This document shows positions 29,693 through 38,189 of a stretch of 64,000 nt of DNA, one piece after another. How positions within the stretch are numbered: the stretch's first letter is position 1; every line of letters starts with the position of its first letter. Both the position numbers and the translations under genes were made by a program. The stretch is from a beta proteobacterium AAP99 (GTDB lineage Bacteria; Pseudomonadota; Gammaproteobacteria; Burkholderiales; Burkholderiaceae_C): positions 1-64,000 of the forward strand of contig LJIA01000009.1 in assembly GCA_001295775.1 (NCBI GenBank), given 5' to 3'. The notes under the pieces are model-generated. The model was not told where the DNA came from. It made no database searches and saw only the letters and a program-made list of their open reading frames with translations.

Positions 29693-30322
29693 CTAAAAGG
29701 GTGCTGCGCTTTCAAATTCAAGGCGCCGCCCGTCGGTCGGGTGAGGGATGCGCAGCCACTGCGCGTGTAGAAGCAGGCGCGCAGCGGCCGCGCGCACCGC
29801 GTCGTCGGCATACAGCGCGTCCCCCAGGATCGGATGACCGATGTGCAGCATGTGCAAGCGCAGTTGATGGGTACGGCCGGTCACGGGTTCCAGCAGTACG
29901 CGGGTGGTCCGTGCCTGCTCGTTGCGGCTCAGCACCGTCCAGCGCGTCAGCGAAGGCTTGCCGTGCACCGGGTCGATCATCTGGCGCGGGCGATTGGGCC
30001 AGTCGCCGATCAGCGGGGCGTCCACCGCACCACCGTCCTGCTCGAGCACACCGGCCACCACGGCGATATAGCGCTTGTCCACGCGCCGCTGCTCAAAGGC
30101 CAATGAAAGCGTACGTTGCGCCGCCAGGCCCAGGCCGAAGACCATCAGGCCCGAAGTCTCCATGTCCAGGCGATGCACCACGCGGGCATCCGGCCAGCGC
30201 TGCTGCACGCGCCAGGTGAGGCTGTCCTGCTTGTGCTCGCCGCGGCCAGGCACGGCCAAGAGGCCGCTGGGCTTGTCCGCGATCACGATTGAGGTGTCTT
30301 GATGCACGATCTGCACGTCCAT
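29693..30322 (-). CDS. RluA-family pseudouridine synthase
   Basis: A 209-residue RNA pseudouridine synthase. The catalytic motif HRLDMETSGLMVF with the essential Asp is present, as are the KPSGLLAVPGRG and GRTHQLRLHM motifs of the family. There is no S4 domain, so it resembles the short RluA type, which modifies 23S rRNA position 746 and some tRNA anticodon arms. The target here is not certain. The ATG at 30322 starts directly before the domain; an upstream in-frame extension of eight residues is possible. Confidence 0.9.
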   Translation of the reverse strand: MDVQIVHQDTSIVIADKPSGLLAVPGRGEHKQDSLTWRVQQRWPDARVVHRLDMETSGLMVFGLGLAAQRTLSLAFEQRRVDKRYIAVVAGVLEQDGGAVDAPLIGDWPNRPRQMIDPVHGKPSLTRWTVLSRNEQARTTRVLLEPVTGRTHQLRLHMLHIGHPILGDALYADDAVRAAAARLLLHAQWLRIPHPTDGRRLEFESAAPF

Positions 30323-30680
30323 GGCGCTGATGCTAGAGCGCCGCACCCAACGGGCGATGAGGTCAGATCAGGCTTGCCCGGGTACACTACGCGCCGTTGC
30401 GTCTTATCGCGGCCGCTGTGTCTGCATTCAGACGGCCCGCATCCAATTCACGGGTTGCACACCTCGCCCGCTGTCTTTTTGCACTGGACGCCACGCGAAG
30501 CACGCCTTCGCCAGTCCATCGGCACTGTTGATTCCCCGGTTGTTGCGCAGCCTTGCTGCACGCGAACACGCTTTCGTGGCGTGCTTCTTCGATTGAACCG
30601 GGCTTGATCGTTCTCGATGTTTTCCATGTCCTTGCAACCCGTCGGGTTCGCGAGGCGAGATCGTTTTTGCAGGTTCTTTC
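30323..30680. other. Divergent intergenic region with long helicase leader (358 bp)
   Basis: This gap separates the pseudouridine synthase from the plus-strand helicase. It contains an inverted repeat with 10-bp arms (GAAGCACGCC at 30497-30506 and GGCGTGCTTC at 30578-30587), and a small CACG/CGTG hairpin inside. If transcribed, this would form a structured 5' leader. No gene is supported here. Confidence 0.5.
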
Positions 30681-32492
30681 ATGACACAACCCACGACAGG
30701 CTTCTCCTCCTTCAATCTGGCCGAGCCGATTCTTGCCGCGGTTTATGCCGCCGGCTTCACCGAACCCACGCCCGTGCAGGCTGCGTCCATTGCTCCGGCG
30801 CTCGAAGGCCGCGACCTGATGGTCAGCGCCGAGACCGGCAGCGGCAAGACGGCGGCCTTCCTGCTGCCTGCGCTGCACAAGCTCACGCTCAACAAGCCCG
30901 CCGGCGCCGACAAGACCCGCGCCCAGCGCGGCGAGCCGCGCGTGCTGATCCTCACCCCGACGCGCGAACTGGCGCAGCAGATCGAGAAGCAGACCCAGCT
31001 CTTCGGTCGCAACCTCAAGTGGCTCAAGGTCGCCACCATGCTGGGCGGCATGCCCTATCACGTGCAGATGAAGGCCCTGCGCGGCGGGCTGGACGTGATG
31101 ATCGCCACCCCGGGCCGCCTGCTGGATCACATCCAGAGCGGCAAGCTGGACCTCTCCACGGTCGAGACTCTGATCCTGGACGAAGCCGACCGCATGCTCG
31201 ACATGGGCTTCATCGAGGACATCGAGGCCATCTGCGCGGCCACGCCGGCCACGCGCCAGACAGTGATGTTCAGCGCCACCTTTGCCGGCCGCCTGGCCAC
31301 CCTGGCGCGCGACATGCTGCGCGACCCGCAGCGCATCGAGCTCAACAGCCAGCGCGACCAGCACGCCAGCATCACCCAGCACCTGCACTGGGCGGACGAC
31401 GAATCGCACAAGAACGCCCTGCTCACGCACTGGCTCACGCGAGACAACCTCGACCAGGCCATCGTCTTTACCAGCACGCAGGAAGACGCCGACTGGCTGG
31501 CCGGCGCGCTCGAAGAGCGCGGCCATGCCACCGCCGCACTGCATGGTGGTCTGCCCCAGCCCAAGCGCAACCGCATCCTGCAGAACCTGCGCAGCGGCCG
31601 CGTGCGCGTGCTCGTGGCCACCGATGTGGCTGCGCGCGGCATCGATGTGCCCACGATCAGTCACGTCATCAACTACGGCCTGCCGATGAATGCCGAGGAC
31701 TATGTGCACCGCATCGGCCGCACCGGGCGCGCCGGCCGTGCCGGCACCGCCATCACCCTGGCGCTGGCTGACGACAAGTTCAAGATCCGCCGCATCGAGC
31801 GCTTCACCAGCCGCCCGATTCCCGCCGCCGTGGTGGAAGGCCTGGAGCCGCAGCGCCCCGCGCCCGGCTTCAAGGACGGCCGCCCCGGCCAGCGACGCGA
31901 CCGGCCCTATGGTGACCGGCCCCAGCGTGCCCACGGTGATCGTCCCCAGCGCGCATACAGCGACCGCCCCCAGCGCGCCTACGGCGATCGTCCGCAGCAT
32001 GCCCAGGGCGACCGCCCGGCACGCCCCTGGGACGGCGAGCGCGCTGCCCGCAGCGATGCGCAAGGCGCCGATTCGCGCGGCCCCTGGAGCAAGCCCGCAC
32101 CGGCATGGCGCAAGGACGAACGCGGCGGCGCAGGCGAATACCGCCAGGCTCGCGAAGGTCGCGGCGGCTTTGGCGGCCCTGCACGGACGACCAGCGGCGG
32201 ATTCGCCGCTGAAGGTCGTGCGCCAGGCGGCAGTGACACCCGCGGTGCGCGCGACACCTGGGCGCCGCGTGGCCCCGGCCCCGGCCGCGGCGATGCGCGC
32301 TTCGGCGCGCAGGCTGAGCGCGGCGCCGACACCCGCGCTGCGCGTGAGCCGCGCGGCTATGGTCAGAAGCCCGGCTTCGGCGATGCCCGCCGCCCGGCAC
32401 GCCCTGCGTCTGCAGAAGGTCGCGGCAGCCGTCAAGGCCATCGCGGCTTCAACGACGCCGGCGCCTTTGCCCGCTTCAGCAAGGGCGACTGA
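30681..32492 (+). CDS. rhlE: DEAD-box RNA helicase, RhlE-like
   Basis: A 603-residue ATP-dependent RNA helicase. The Q motif (GFTEPTPVQAASI), Walker A (AETGSGKTAAF), PTRELAQQ, DEAD box (LDEADRMLDMGF), SAT (FSATF) and HRIGRTGRAGR are all present in order within the first 390 residues. RhlE proteins help ribosome assembly and RNA decay. The C-terminal 200 residues are a disordered, Arg/Gly/Pro-rich tail that starts with five 8-residue repeats of the GDRPQRAY type (31911-32030), a likely RNA-binding extension. It is followed by a hairpin and a strong terminator. Confidence 0.93.
   Translation: MTQPTTGFSSFNLAEPILAAVYAAGFTEPTPVQAASIAPALEGRDLMVSAETGSGKTAAFLLPALHKLTLNKPAGADKTRAQRGEPRVLILTPTRELAQQIEKQTQLFGRNLKWLKVATMLGGMPYHVQMKALRGGLDVMIATPGRLLDHIQSGKLDLSTVETLILDEADRMLDMGFIEDIEAICAATPATRQTVMFSATFAGRLATLARDMLRDPQRIELNSQRDQHASITQHLHWADDESHKNALLTHWLTRDNLDQAIVFTSTQEDADWLAGALEERGHATAALHGGLPQPKRNRILQNLRSGRVRVLVATDVAARGIDVPTISHVINYGLPMNAEDYVHRIGRTGRAGRAGTAITLALADDKFKIRRIERFTSRPIPAAVVEGLEPQRPAPGFKDGRPGQRRDRPYGDRPQRAHGDRPQRAYSDRPQRAYGDRPQHAQGDRPARPWDGERAARSDAQGADSRGPWSKPAPAWRKDERGGAGEYRQAREGRGGFGGPARTTSGGFAAEGRAPGGSDTRGARDTWAPRGPGPGRGDARFGAQAERGADTRAAREPRGYGQKPGFGDARRPARPASAEGRGSRQGHRGFNDAGAFARFSKGD
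31911..32030 (+). repeat. In-gene tandem repeat, five 24-base units (GDRPQRAY)
   Basis: Five consecutive 24-base units encode GDRPQRAH, GDRPQRAY, SDRPQRAY, GDRPQHAQ and GDRPARPW. The repeats lie in the basic tail of the helicase and probably vary in number between strains; they do not resemble a CRISPR array because there are no spacers. Confidence 0.8.
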
Positions 32493-32835
32493 GCTGCGCT
32501 CGTCGGCTGAGACGGCATGCACATGCCGTCTCGATCCAGCGCCGCCTGGACCGAGCCGCTGCGCACAGCGTATGAATCAAGAGATTGCCCCGCCCCGTGT
32601 GGGGCAATTTTTTTGTGGCCAGCTACATGTGCGACTGACGGCGCGTTGCAGTTCCGCGCGAGCCGCTTGTGTGTCACCTTGGTCCCTCACGTGGGTCCCT
32701 TCTGGCGCAAACGTTCTGTCCCGCAGCAGTCCGCGCCACGGGCGGTGGCGTCTGCTGCAACCTCGCGGCACATTTCTGGATGCGCACGCAGGGCAGCACC
32801 TAGGGTGCAGCAGTCCCTTCTCAGTGGTGAACCCC
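32493..32835. other. Intergenic region downstream of rhlE (343 bp)
   Basis: The region holds a perfect 11-bp hairpin (GAGACGGCATG/CATGCCGTCTC, 32509-32532) without a U-run and, further on, a classical terminator (32584-32614). The remaining 220 bases should carry the promoter of the following lipoprotein gene. I see no additional gene. Confidence 0.55.
32584..32614 (+). terminator. Rho-independent terminator downstream of rhlE
   Basis: ATTGCCCC at 32584-32591 pairs with GGGGCAAT at 32601-32608 across a 9-base loop and is followed by seven T residues, a textbook terminator in the plus direction. Confidence 0.88.
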
Positions 32836-33522
32836 ATGTCTGATCATTCGATCGGCCCCGCTCGCCGGTTGCCAGGCCGCGCCGCCTGGGCCGTGGCTAG
32901 CGCCGCCTTGCTGCTCGCCGCCTGCGCCACACCGCAGCATCTGGACGCGATCCGCGCCGCGCCGCCCGGCGAGCCGCTGCCGGTACGGGAAGGCCTCTGG
33001 CAGGTCACCGGCAGCGTGAAGTTCGAGCCGCTGCTCGTCCAGACCCTGTCGGCGGTGTCGGGTCGGGCGTCCGAGCGCGACTACCCGATCTGTCTGCAAG
33101 GCGCGCGGGCCAGGCTGCCCATGGCCATGCCGCGCGAGGCCGAACCTGCCACCACCGAAAGCGGCATGCCTCTGCCGAGCGACCCCACCGGCCGCAGCCG
33201 TGAGTGCCGCAGCGAGCGCCTGCAGACTCAGTCCGGCTGGCGGGTGGACGAGCTGTGCACCGTCAACCAGCCGGCGCTGCCTGCGCGCCGCCGGCCGGAC
33301 GGGCGCGAGATGCCCGCGGTGCCCGCCAGCACGCGGCAGATGAGCCTGAAGGCCGAGTACTGGCGCGAGAGCGACGAACGCTTCAGCGGCTTTTCGCGCA
33401 CCGGTGGTGCTGGCACCGACGAAGGCGGCGCGGCGATGACGATCCGCTACAGCGCGCGGTTTGTCAGCCCGGACTGTGGCGAGGTGCCCGCCCGCTCGCA
33501 GGGCAAGTTTGGCGAGCCATAG
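32836..33522 (+). CDS. Hypothetical lipoprotein, DUF3617-like
   Basis: A 228-residue lipoprotein with a signal peptide ending in ASAALLLAACA, Cys near residue 30 as acylation site. The mature region begins PVREGLWQVTGSVKFEPLLVQT and contains paired cysteines (ICLQ, ECRSERL, ELCTV, PDCGEVP). The GLWQVT opening and the Cys pattern resemble DUF3617 proteins, a family of unknown function, but the match is loose. The ATG at 32836 directly follows a GGTGA box and begins the signal peptide; the long open frame upstream belongs to the shadow of rhlE. Confidence 0.78.
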   Translation: MSDHSIGPARRLPGRAAWAVASAALLLAACATPQHLDAIRAAPPGEPLPVREGLWQVTGSVKFEPLLVQTLSAVSGRASERDYPICLQGARARLPMAMPREAEPATTESGMPLPSDPTGRSRECRSERLQTQSGWRVDELCTVNQPALPARRRPDGREMPAVPASTRQMSLKAEYWRESDERFSGFSRTGGAGTDEGGAAMTIRYSARFVSPDCGEVPARSQGKFGEP

Positions 33523-33574
33523 GCCGCGCGTTGCCGGTCATGGCGGTGCATCGCCGCTGGCCAACGCATGGCGT

Positions 33575-33913
33575 TCAGGCGCGATGGGCCGCCCCCTGCT
33601 TGGTTGGCGCGATGCTTTTGCTGTCCACCCAGAGCGCGTACTCCGGGTGCGCGGCGCAGACCGGCACGGCGATGATCTGCGGCAGCTCGTAGGGGTGGTC
33701 GGCCTTGAGCACGGTGGTGATGGCGTCGTAGCAGGCCTCTGTCGTCTTGAAGGCAATCCGCCACTCCGGCGTCTGCTGCATGTCGCCGGCCCACAGATAC
33801 AGGCTCTCGATCCGGCTGATCTGCGCGCAGGCTGCCAGCTGCGCGCGGATCACGGTTTCCGCCAGGCGCTTGGCAGCGGCTTCGTCGCCCACGGTGGTGT
33901 AGACAATCAGCAT
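33575..33913 (-). CDS. cutA: Divalent-cation tolerance protein CutA
   Basis: A 112-residue trimeric, ferredoxin-fold protein of the CutA1 family. Conserved features include LIVYTTVGDEAAAKRLAETVIRAQLAACAQI, the SLYLWAGDMQQTPEWRIAFKT stretch and the C-terminal HPYELPQIIAVPV. The name comes from copper tolerance in E. coli, though the cellular role is still debated. The ATG at 33913 begins right at the fold; the extra upstream reading frame has no similarity. Confidence 0.95.
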   Translation of the reverse strand: MLIVYTTVGDEAAAKRLAETVIRAQLAACAQISRIESLYLWAGDMQQTPEWRIAFKTTEACYDAITTVLKADHPYELPQIIAVPVCAAHPEYALWVDSKSIAPTKQGAAHRA

Positions 33914-34141
33914 GTCATGCTCCTTGGCCGAAAGAGAGTGGTTGATCCGGCTGAAGTTGACTGGAAAGCGCCAAAATCGATCCGAAGACACCTGAAGATC
34001 TGCGCACCGCAAGCGGTAAGCAGGTCATCCCAGGGAGGGCATTTTTCAGTCTGAAATCAACGCAATTGGATGGCCGAAAGTATTGCGCATCAAGTGGCAG
34101 GATGCAGTGGCGCCGCACAGCCCGAGCGGCGTCGCCCCCGC

Positions 34142-35056
34142 TCAGCCACCGCGCTTGAAGATGCGCTGTCCCAGCGCCACCACCGCCAGCACCACGGCAC
34201 CGGCGACGATGCCCGCGCTCGCATCCGCCAGGCTGCTCGCCAGCACCTGCACGAAGCCGTTCAGGCCCGTCAGCAGCGGCTCCACCAGATGATGCAGCTG
34301 CGGAATCTTGTGTACCAGGATGCCGCCACCCACCAGGAACATCGCGGCCGTGCCCACCACGGACAGCGTCTTCATCAGCCAGGGTGCAGCACGCAGGATG
34401 CCGCGGCCGATGGCCTGCAGCGCGGGCTGCCCGTTGCGACGCGACAGCCACAGCCCGCCGTCGTCCAGCTTCACGATGCCGGCCACCAACCCATACACGC
34501 CCAGCGTCATCAGCAGCGCAATGCCCGAGAGCACCGCCACCTGCGTGCCGAAGGGTTTGCCGTCCACCACACCCAGGGCGATGACGATGATTTCCGCCGA
34601 CAAGATGAAGTCCGTGCGGATCGCGCCCTTGATCTTCTCCTTCTCCAGCGCCATCAGGTCCACGTTCGGGTCAGCCAGTGCGGCGGCCAGCGCCTTGTCG
34701 TTCGCCTCGCTCTCGCCTTTGTGCAGAACCTTGTGCGCGAGCTTCTCCACGCCTTCGTAGCAGAGAAACAGACCGCCCAGGATCAACAGCGGCGTGATCA
34801 GCCAGGGCGCAAACACCGCCAGGGCCAGCGCCGCGGGCACAAGAATGGCCTTGTTCAGCAGCGATCCCTTGCACACGGCCCAAACCACAGGCAGCTCCCG
34901 CTCGGCACGCACGCCGGAGACCTGCTCGGCGTTGAGTGCCAGGTCGTCGCCCAGCACGCCGGCGGTCTTCTTGCCAGCCACCTTGGTCAGTACCGCCACG
35001 TCGTCCAGCACCGTGGCAATGTCATCAATCAATGCAAGCAGGCTGCTGCCGGCCAT
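34142..35056 (-). CDS. DUF808 membrane protein (YedI-like)
   Basis: A 304-residue inner-membrane protein. The start MAGSSLLALIDDIATVLDDVA is highly typical of DUF808, followed by VWAVCKGSLLNKAILVPAALAL, CYEGVEKLAHK and TDFILSAEIIVIALG. At least five hydrophobic segments are visible. The function is unknown; a transport role is often assumed. The ATG at 35056 is preceded by AGGGAG eight bases upstream, and the in-frame extension further 5' is not hydrophobic or conserved. Confidence 0.92.
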   Translation of the reverse strand: MAGSSLLALIDDIATVLDDVAVLTKVAGKKTAGVLGDDLALNAEQVSGVRAERELPVVWAVCKGSLLNKAILVPAALALAVFAPWLITPLLILGGLFLCYEGVEKLAHKVLHKGESEANDKALAAALADPNVDLMALEKEKIKGAIRTDFILSAEIIVIALGVVDGKPFGTQVAVLSGIALLMTLGVYGLVAGIVKLDDGGLWLSRRNGQPALQAIGRGILRAAPWLMKTLSVVGTAAMFLVGGGILVHKIPQLHHLVEPLLTGLNGFVQVLASSLADASAGIVAGAVVLAVVALGQRIFKRGG

Positions 35057-35123
35057 GTGTTGTTCTCCCTCAAATGGCTGTGCGCGGCGGTTCGCTGCCG
35101 CCGGCTCATTGCGAGTGCAATGC

Positions 35124-35501
35124 TTATTCGACGCTCGTGCTGCAGAACACGTTGAGCTTGTTGCCGTCCGGGTCCCGGAAGTAGCCGGCATAGAAGCTTG
35201 GCCCGCGCGGCCCGGCCGGGCCTTCGTCCTTGGCGCCGAGCTTGAGCGCCAGCGTGTACATGGCATCCACCTTGGCGGGCGCGTTGACGACGATTGCAAT
35301 CATCGTGCCATTGCCCACCGTCGCCGGCTGGCCGTTGTAGGGCTTGAGAATGCCCAGCACCGGCAGCTCCGGGCTCACGCCCCAGCCGATGCCGCCGTCA
35401 TACTCCCACATGCGCTTGGCGCCGATCTCGGCCAGCAGCGCGTCATAGAAAGCCGCTGCGCGCGGCAGGTCGTTGGTCCCCAGGGTGGCGTAACCGATCA
35501 T
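35124..35501 (-). CDS. VOC-family (glyoxalase-fold) protein
   Basis: A 125-residue protein with two beta-alpha-beta-beta-beta units. It starts MIGYATLGTNDLPRAAAFYDALLAEIGAKR and ends SFYAGYFRDPDGNKLNVFC, the typical end motif of the glyoxalase/bleomycin-resistance superfamily with the metal-ligand region near DPDGNKL. The substrate is unknown. The ATG at 35501 has GGAG-like sequence (GGGAGTCC) just upstream. It lies 67 bases before the DUF808 start on the same strand. Confidence 0.9.
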   Translation of the reverse strand: MIGYATLGTNDLPRAAAFYDALLAEIGAKRMWEYDGGIGWGVSPELPVLGILKPYNGQPATVGNGTMIAIVVNAPAKVDAMYTLALKLGAKDEGPAGPRGPSFYAGYFRDPDGNKLNVFCSTSVE

Positions 35502-35717
35502 CTTGGACTCCCTCCAAAGCGCGTCATGTTGCCATGCAGGCGTGCGAGCGCAGTGACGCGCATTGGGCATTCGTCGCGCTTCAGGCGCGCTTGGTCGCAG
35601 CGCGGGCGCACTAGGGGCAATCCTCAATCGCGGGGAACCGGTTCGGCCCCACAATCGTCTCACTCGCGCATCTGCTTTGTGGATTGCATCGAGCGCATCT
35701 GAACGAAAGACCTGTCC

Positions 35718-36074
35718 ATGAAACGTCCTCTGCTGTTTGCCACGCTGGCCTGGAAGATGCGCAAGGAACTGCGCTTTGTCTGGGTCGCCCTGCGCGACCG
35801 CCGCACGCCCAAGCGCGCCAAGCTGGCCATGCTGGCGGCCTTCGGATATCTGGTCATGCCCCTGGACATCATCCCGGACATCTTCGTGGGCCTGGGCTGG
35901 CTCGATGACCTGGCCGTCGTCAGCGGCTTGCTCGCGCTGGCCTACAAGCTCATCCCGGCCGATCTGTACGCCATGCTGCGCCAGCGCAGCGAACAGGGCG
36001 TCTCCGGCCCCGGCGAGCCGCAGCCCTTCCGCGCCGCGAGCAATGACCCCAACGTGATCGACATGCCGCGCTGA
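35718..36074 (+). CDS. DUF1232 (YkvA-like) membrane protein
   Basis: A 118-residue protein with the DUF1232 signature: RRTPKRAKLAMLAAFGYLVMPLDIIPDIFVGLGWLDDLAVVSGLLALAYK, that is, a hydrophobic hairpin around the conserved P-D-I-P-D box. The family is widespread and uncharacterised. The C-terminal 30 residues are hydrophilic. The gene is followed by a perfect terminator hairpin. Confidence 0.9.
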   Translation: MKRPLLFATLAWKMRKELRFVWVALRDRRTPKRAKLAMLAAFGYLVMPLDIIPDIFVGLGWLDDLAVVSGLLALAYKLIPADLYAMLRQRSEQGVSGPGEPQPFRAASNDPNVIDMPR

Positions 36075-36092
36075 AGCGGCGACGGCCCAAGC

Positions 36093-36119
36093 AAAACGCC
36101 CCGAACCCGGGGCGTTTTC
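36093..36119. terminator. Bidirectional rho-independent terminator
   Basis: Perfect 10-bp stem AAAACGCCCC (36093-36102) and GGGGCGTTTT (36109-36118) with a 6-base loop. It serves the DUF1232 gene in the plus direction and the TonB-like gene in the minus direction. Confidence 0.88.
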
Positions 36120-36163
36120 ACTTGCACACGGCGAAGGCGCATCCGCTGTGCGCCGGGCCCGCG

Positions 36164-37144
36164 TCATGGCCGAGACAGGCGCTTGGCATCTTCCGGGAAC
36201 ATCTCCAGCATCAGGAAATTGAACAGTGCGGTGTCGTCGGCGGGGCGGGCGCTCAGGGTCACGTCCTTGCCCAGGCGGCGCGACTCCCACACGAAGTCAC
36301 CCGTCTTGAAGCGGCGGATCAGCTTGATCATCTCCTTGACGATGGCCACGCGCACATCCACCTCGCTGCCCTGCTCGACGGCAATTCGCTCGGCAAAGCG
36401 GCCGCGGGTCTGGTTTTCGAAGCCGTTGAAGGTGAACTCCGCCCGACGCAGGCCGATCTCCGTAATGGTGAACACGCCGCCGGTCTCGCTGTTGCCACGC
36501 ATGCCCTTTTGCGTCAGGGCCGCGATGTTGCCCGCCGCATTGCGTGCAGCGCGGCTGGCCTCGCTCTCCTCGGCGGCGGACTGGGGCGTGCTCGCGCCCT
36601 GGCGGCGCTTCATGTCGGCCATGAAGTCCTCCTGCGGCTGCTGCGGGGCGCGCGGCTGAGGCTTGAAGTCGAAGAGTTCCGTCACATCGCGCGGGCGCTG
36701 CGGCTGCGGCTCGATCGGTGGCGGCGCATTGGGCACGGGCGGCGGCAATGCGTCGGCGCGAGTGGGCGGTGGCACGCTGCGCGGATTCTCGGCACGGCGC
36801 GGCGTGGGGCGCTGCTGCTGGCGCGGTGCGGCGGCGGCCGGTGGCTCAGGGTCCAGGCCACTCAGGTTCACTTCAATGGGCGCGCCGGCACGCTGCTCCA
36901 TCTTGGGTGCCGGCGGGTTGACCGAAGCCAGCAGCAGGATGATCAGCAGGTTGATCAGCGCCGAGATGCCCAGTGCACCTGCGCCCAGCCGGCGCTGCGT
37001 GCGCGCATCGGCGTCGTAGGGCGAGCTGGCAGACAGACGCACATTTGCCGGGCTTGCGCTCACCACCACCGGCATCGGCCGCGCGCCACCCGGTCCGGGC
37101 ACGGGCAGGGGAATCACGTTGTTGCGGGCGGTCTGGGGGCGCAA
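36164..37144 (-). CDS. Single-pass membrane protein with proline-rich periplasmic linker, TonB-like architecture
   Basis: A protein of up to 326 residues. A cytoplasmic N-terminus is followed by one membrane segment (ALGISALINLLIILLLASV, about 57-75), a long Pro/Gln/Arg-rich linker (80-165) and a C-terminal globular part of about 110 residues with GVFTITEIGLRRAEFTFNGF and FVWESRRLGKDVTLSARP. This is the plan of TonB or TolA, but the C-terminal domain does not show the TonB YP motif and I do not recognise it. The start is uncertain: TTG at 37144, GTG at 37117 and ATG at 37075 are all in frame before the membrane helix. Confidence 0.75.
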   Translation of the reverse strand: MRPQTARNNVIPLPVPGPGGARPMPVVVSASPANVRLSASSPYDADARTQRRLGAGALGISALINLLIILLLASVNPPAPKMEQRAGAPIEVNLSGLDPEPPAAAAPRQQQRPTPRRAENPRSVPPPTRADALPPPVPNAPPPIEPQPQRPRDVTELFDFKPQPRAPQQPQEDFMADMKRRQGASTPQSAAEESEASRAARNAAGNIAALTQKGMRGNSETGGVFTITEIGLRRAEFTFNGFENQTRGRFAERIAVEQGSEVDVRVAIVKEMIKLIRRFKTGDFVWESRRLGKDVTLSARPADDTALFNFLMLEMFPEDAKRLSRP

Positions 37145-37422
37145 TGTGAACGGATGGGGATGGGTGGCAGCTGAGCTGCGGGGCTAGAAGGGACTCTTCA
37201 GCGCAATGATGGACGATCAGCGGGCCGAAGGGTTCAGCGCAGCGCTCTACTGCAAGCTGACAGAAAGCATTATCCGTGCAGGGCGTTGCCGCTTTGTAAA
37301 GCCAGCACGGGCTGGGTGCCGTATGGCTTGGCGGCACGCGCCGAGGAAGTTCCCGCAAGCTGCATAGAATCCGCGGCGCGGCCACAAAACATCACATCGG
37401 CCGTGACCTTGAGGGAGGAACA

Positions 37423-37983
37423 ATGCTATTTGGACGACTGGGCGCTCGCGCCCTATTGGCATGTGTAGGTTTGGGCGCGTTTCCGGCATTCGCCACAGAC
37501 TCGCTTTACGCAGGGCTTGAAGTCGCAGACGCGAGCTTTGGTGATCCGGCCGGGGATGCAGTGATCGCCAACAAGAAGGGCACCGTGACCGGCGTTGTCC
37601 TGGGTTACAGCTTTGACCGGACTTTTGAGGTCGAGTTCGCGCAGCGCAAGGCCAGCCGCCTGATTGCAGGGATGGCGGACGTGTCCGTGCGCTACGTGTC
37701 ACGGCCTGAGACCGCAACGGCGATCATGCTGCAGTGGGTACGTCCGATGAATGACTATGTCGGCCTGGGGTTGCGCGCGGGTGTCGTCAGGGCGTCGCGC
37801 CGCCCCGGCAACGTCTTCGGTAGCGGAACGTCGACCGGAAACTCCCTGGTCTTGGGCGTGACGGGGCGCTTGATGCTCAGCAAGAACATCGCCATCGTGG
37901 TGGGTTTGGACCGTACAAGTGACTACGCCAATACCGACATTCCGCTCACGGAATACCGCGCAGGCATCCGCGGTTACTTCTAG
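37423..37983 (+). CDS. Small outer-membrane beta-barrel protein
   Basis: A 186-residue exported protein. The signal peptide (ALLACVGLGAFPAFA) is followed by alternating strands (SLYAGLEVADASFG, VTGVVLGYSFDRTFEVEFAQRKA, AIMLQWVRPMNDYVGLGLRAGVV) and ends in YRAGIRGYF with a terminal Phe, the hallmark of outer-membrane barrels. It fits the OmpA/OprF-like 8-strand porin-family fold without a peptidoglycan domain. The ATG at 37423 is preceded by GAGGGAGGA. A palindromic terminator follows at 38007-38037. Confidence 0.85.
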   Translation: MLFGRLGARALLACVGLGAFPAFATDSLYAGLEVADASFGDPAGDAVIANKKGTVTGVVLGYSFDRTFEVEFAQRKASRLIAGMADVSVRYVSRPETATAIMLQWVRPMNDYVGLGLRAGVVRASRRPGNVFGSGTSTGNSLVLGVTGRLMLSKNIAIVVGLDRTSDYANTDIPLTEYRAGIRGYF

Positions 37984-38006
37984 CGGCCTGCCCCTTCCGC
38001 TCAGCC

Positions 38007-38037
38007 GAAACGCCGCCTAACTGCTGGGCGGCGTTTC
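38007..38037. terminator. Bidirectional terminator overlapping the end of a small gene
   Basis: GAAACGCCGCC (38007-38017) pairs perfectly with GGCGGCGTTTC (38027-38037) over a 9-base loop. It terminates the beta-barrel gene from the left and, from the right, lies over the last codons and stop of the 56-residue minus-strand gene. Confidence 0.8.
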
Positions 38038-38187
38038 ACTTTCTGCGGCTGCCGCCCTCTGCTCGGCCTTTTTGCGCTCCCGCTCGCGCTCCAGGTTCTT
38101 GAGCTCGCGCAGCTGCCACCAGGCGAACAGCAGCACGCCGCCGAACACCAGGACACCTTCGATCACGATGATGGGCAGGTTCTGCAT
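38017..38187 (-). CDS. Small single-pass membrane protein (56 residues)
   Basis: This short gene encodes MQNLPIIVIEGVLVFGGVLL, then FAWWQLRELKNLERERERKK and a short Ala/Glu/Ser-rich end. One membrane helix is followed by a strongly charged amphipathic helix. Its ATG lies two bases after the stop of the PH-domain gene, so it is probably translated from the same message by coupling. Such a layout would suit an accessory subunit of the PH-domain protein. No family is recognised. Support comes from the membrane helix, the tight spacing and a terminator directly at its end. Confidence 0.72.
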   Translation of the reverse strand: MQNLPIIVIEGVLVFGGVLLFAWWQLRELKNLERERERKKAEQRAAAAESETPPSS

Positions 38188-38189
38188 GG

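Noticed and set aside
31911-32030. Regular short repeats considered as a CRISPR-like array
   Set aside because: The units are contiguous, without spacers, and encode part of the helicase tail. No CRISPR array was seen anywhere in the window.
31690-32835. Upstream extension of the lipoprotein reading frame through the helicase tail
   Set aside because: It is the shadow of the Arg/Pro-rich rhlE tail and crosses a terminator. The gene starts at the signal peptide at 32836.
33995-34066. Fourth copy of repeat family 2 upstream of cutA
   Set aside because: Only the tail (TTTTTCAGTCTGAAATCAAC) resembles the other copies; the conserved CCGCA hairpin differs, so it was not annotated.
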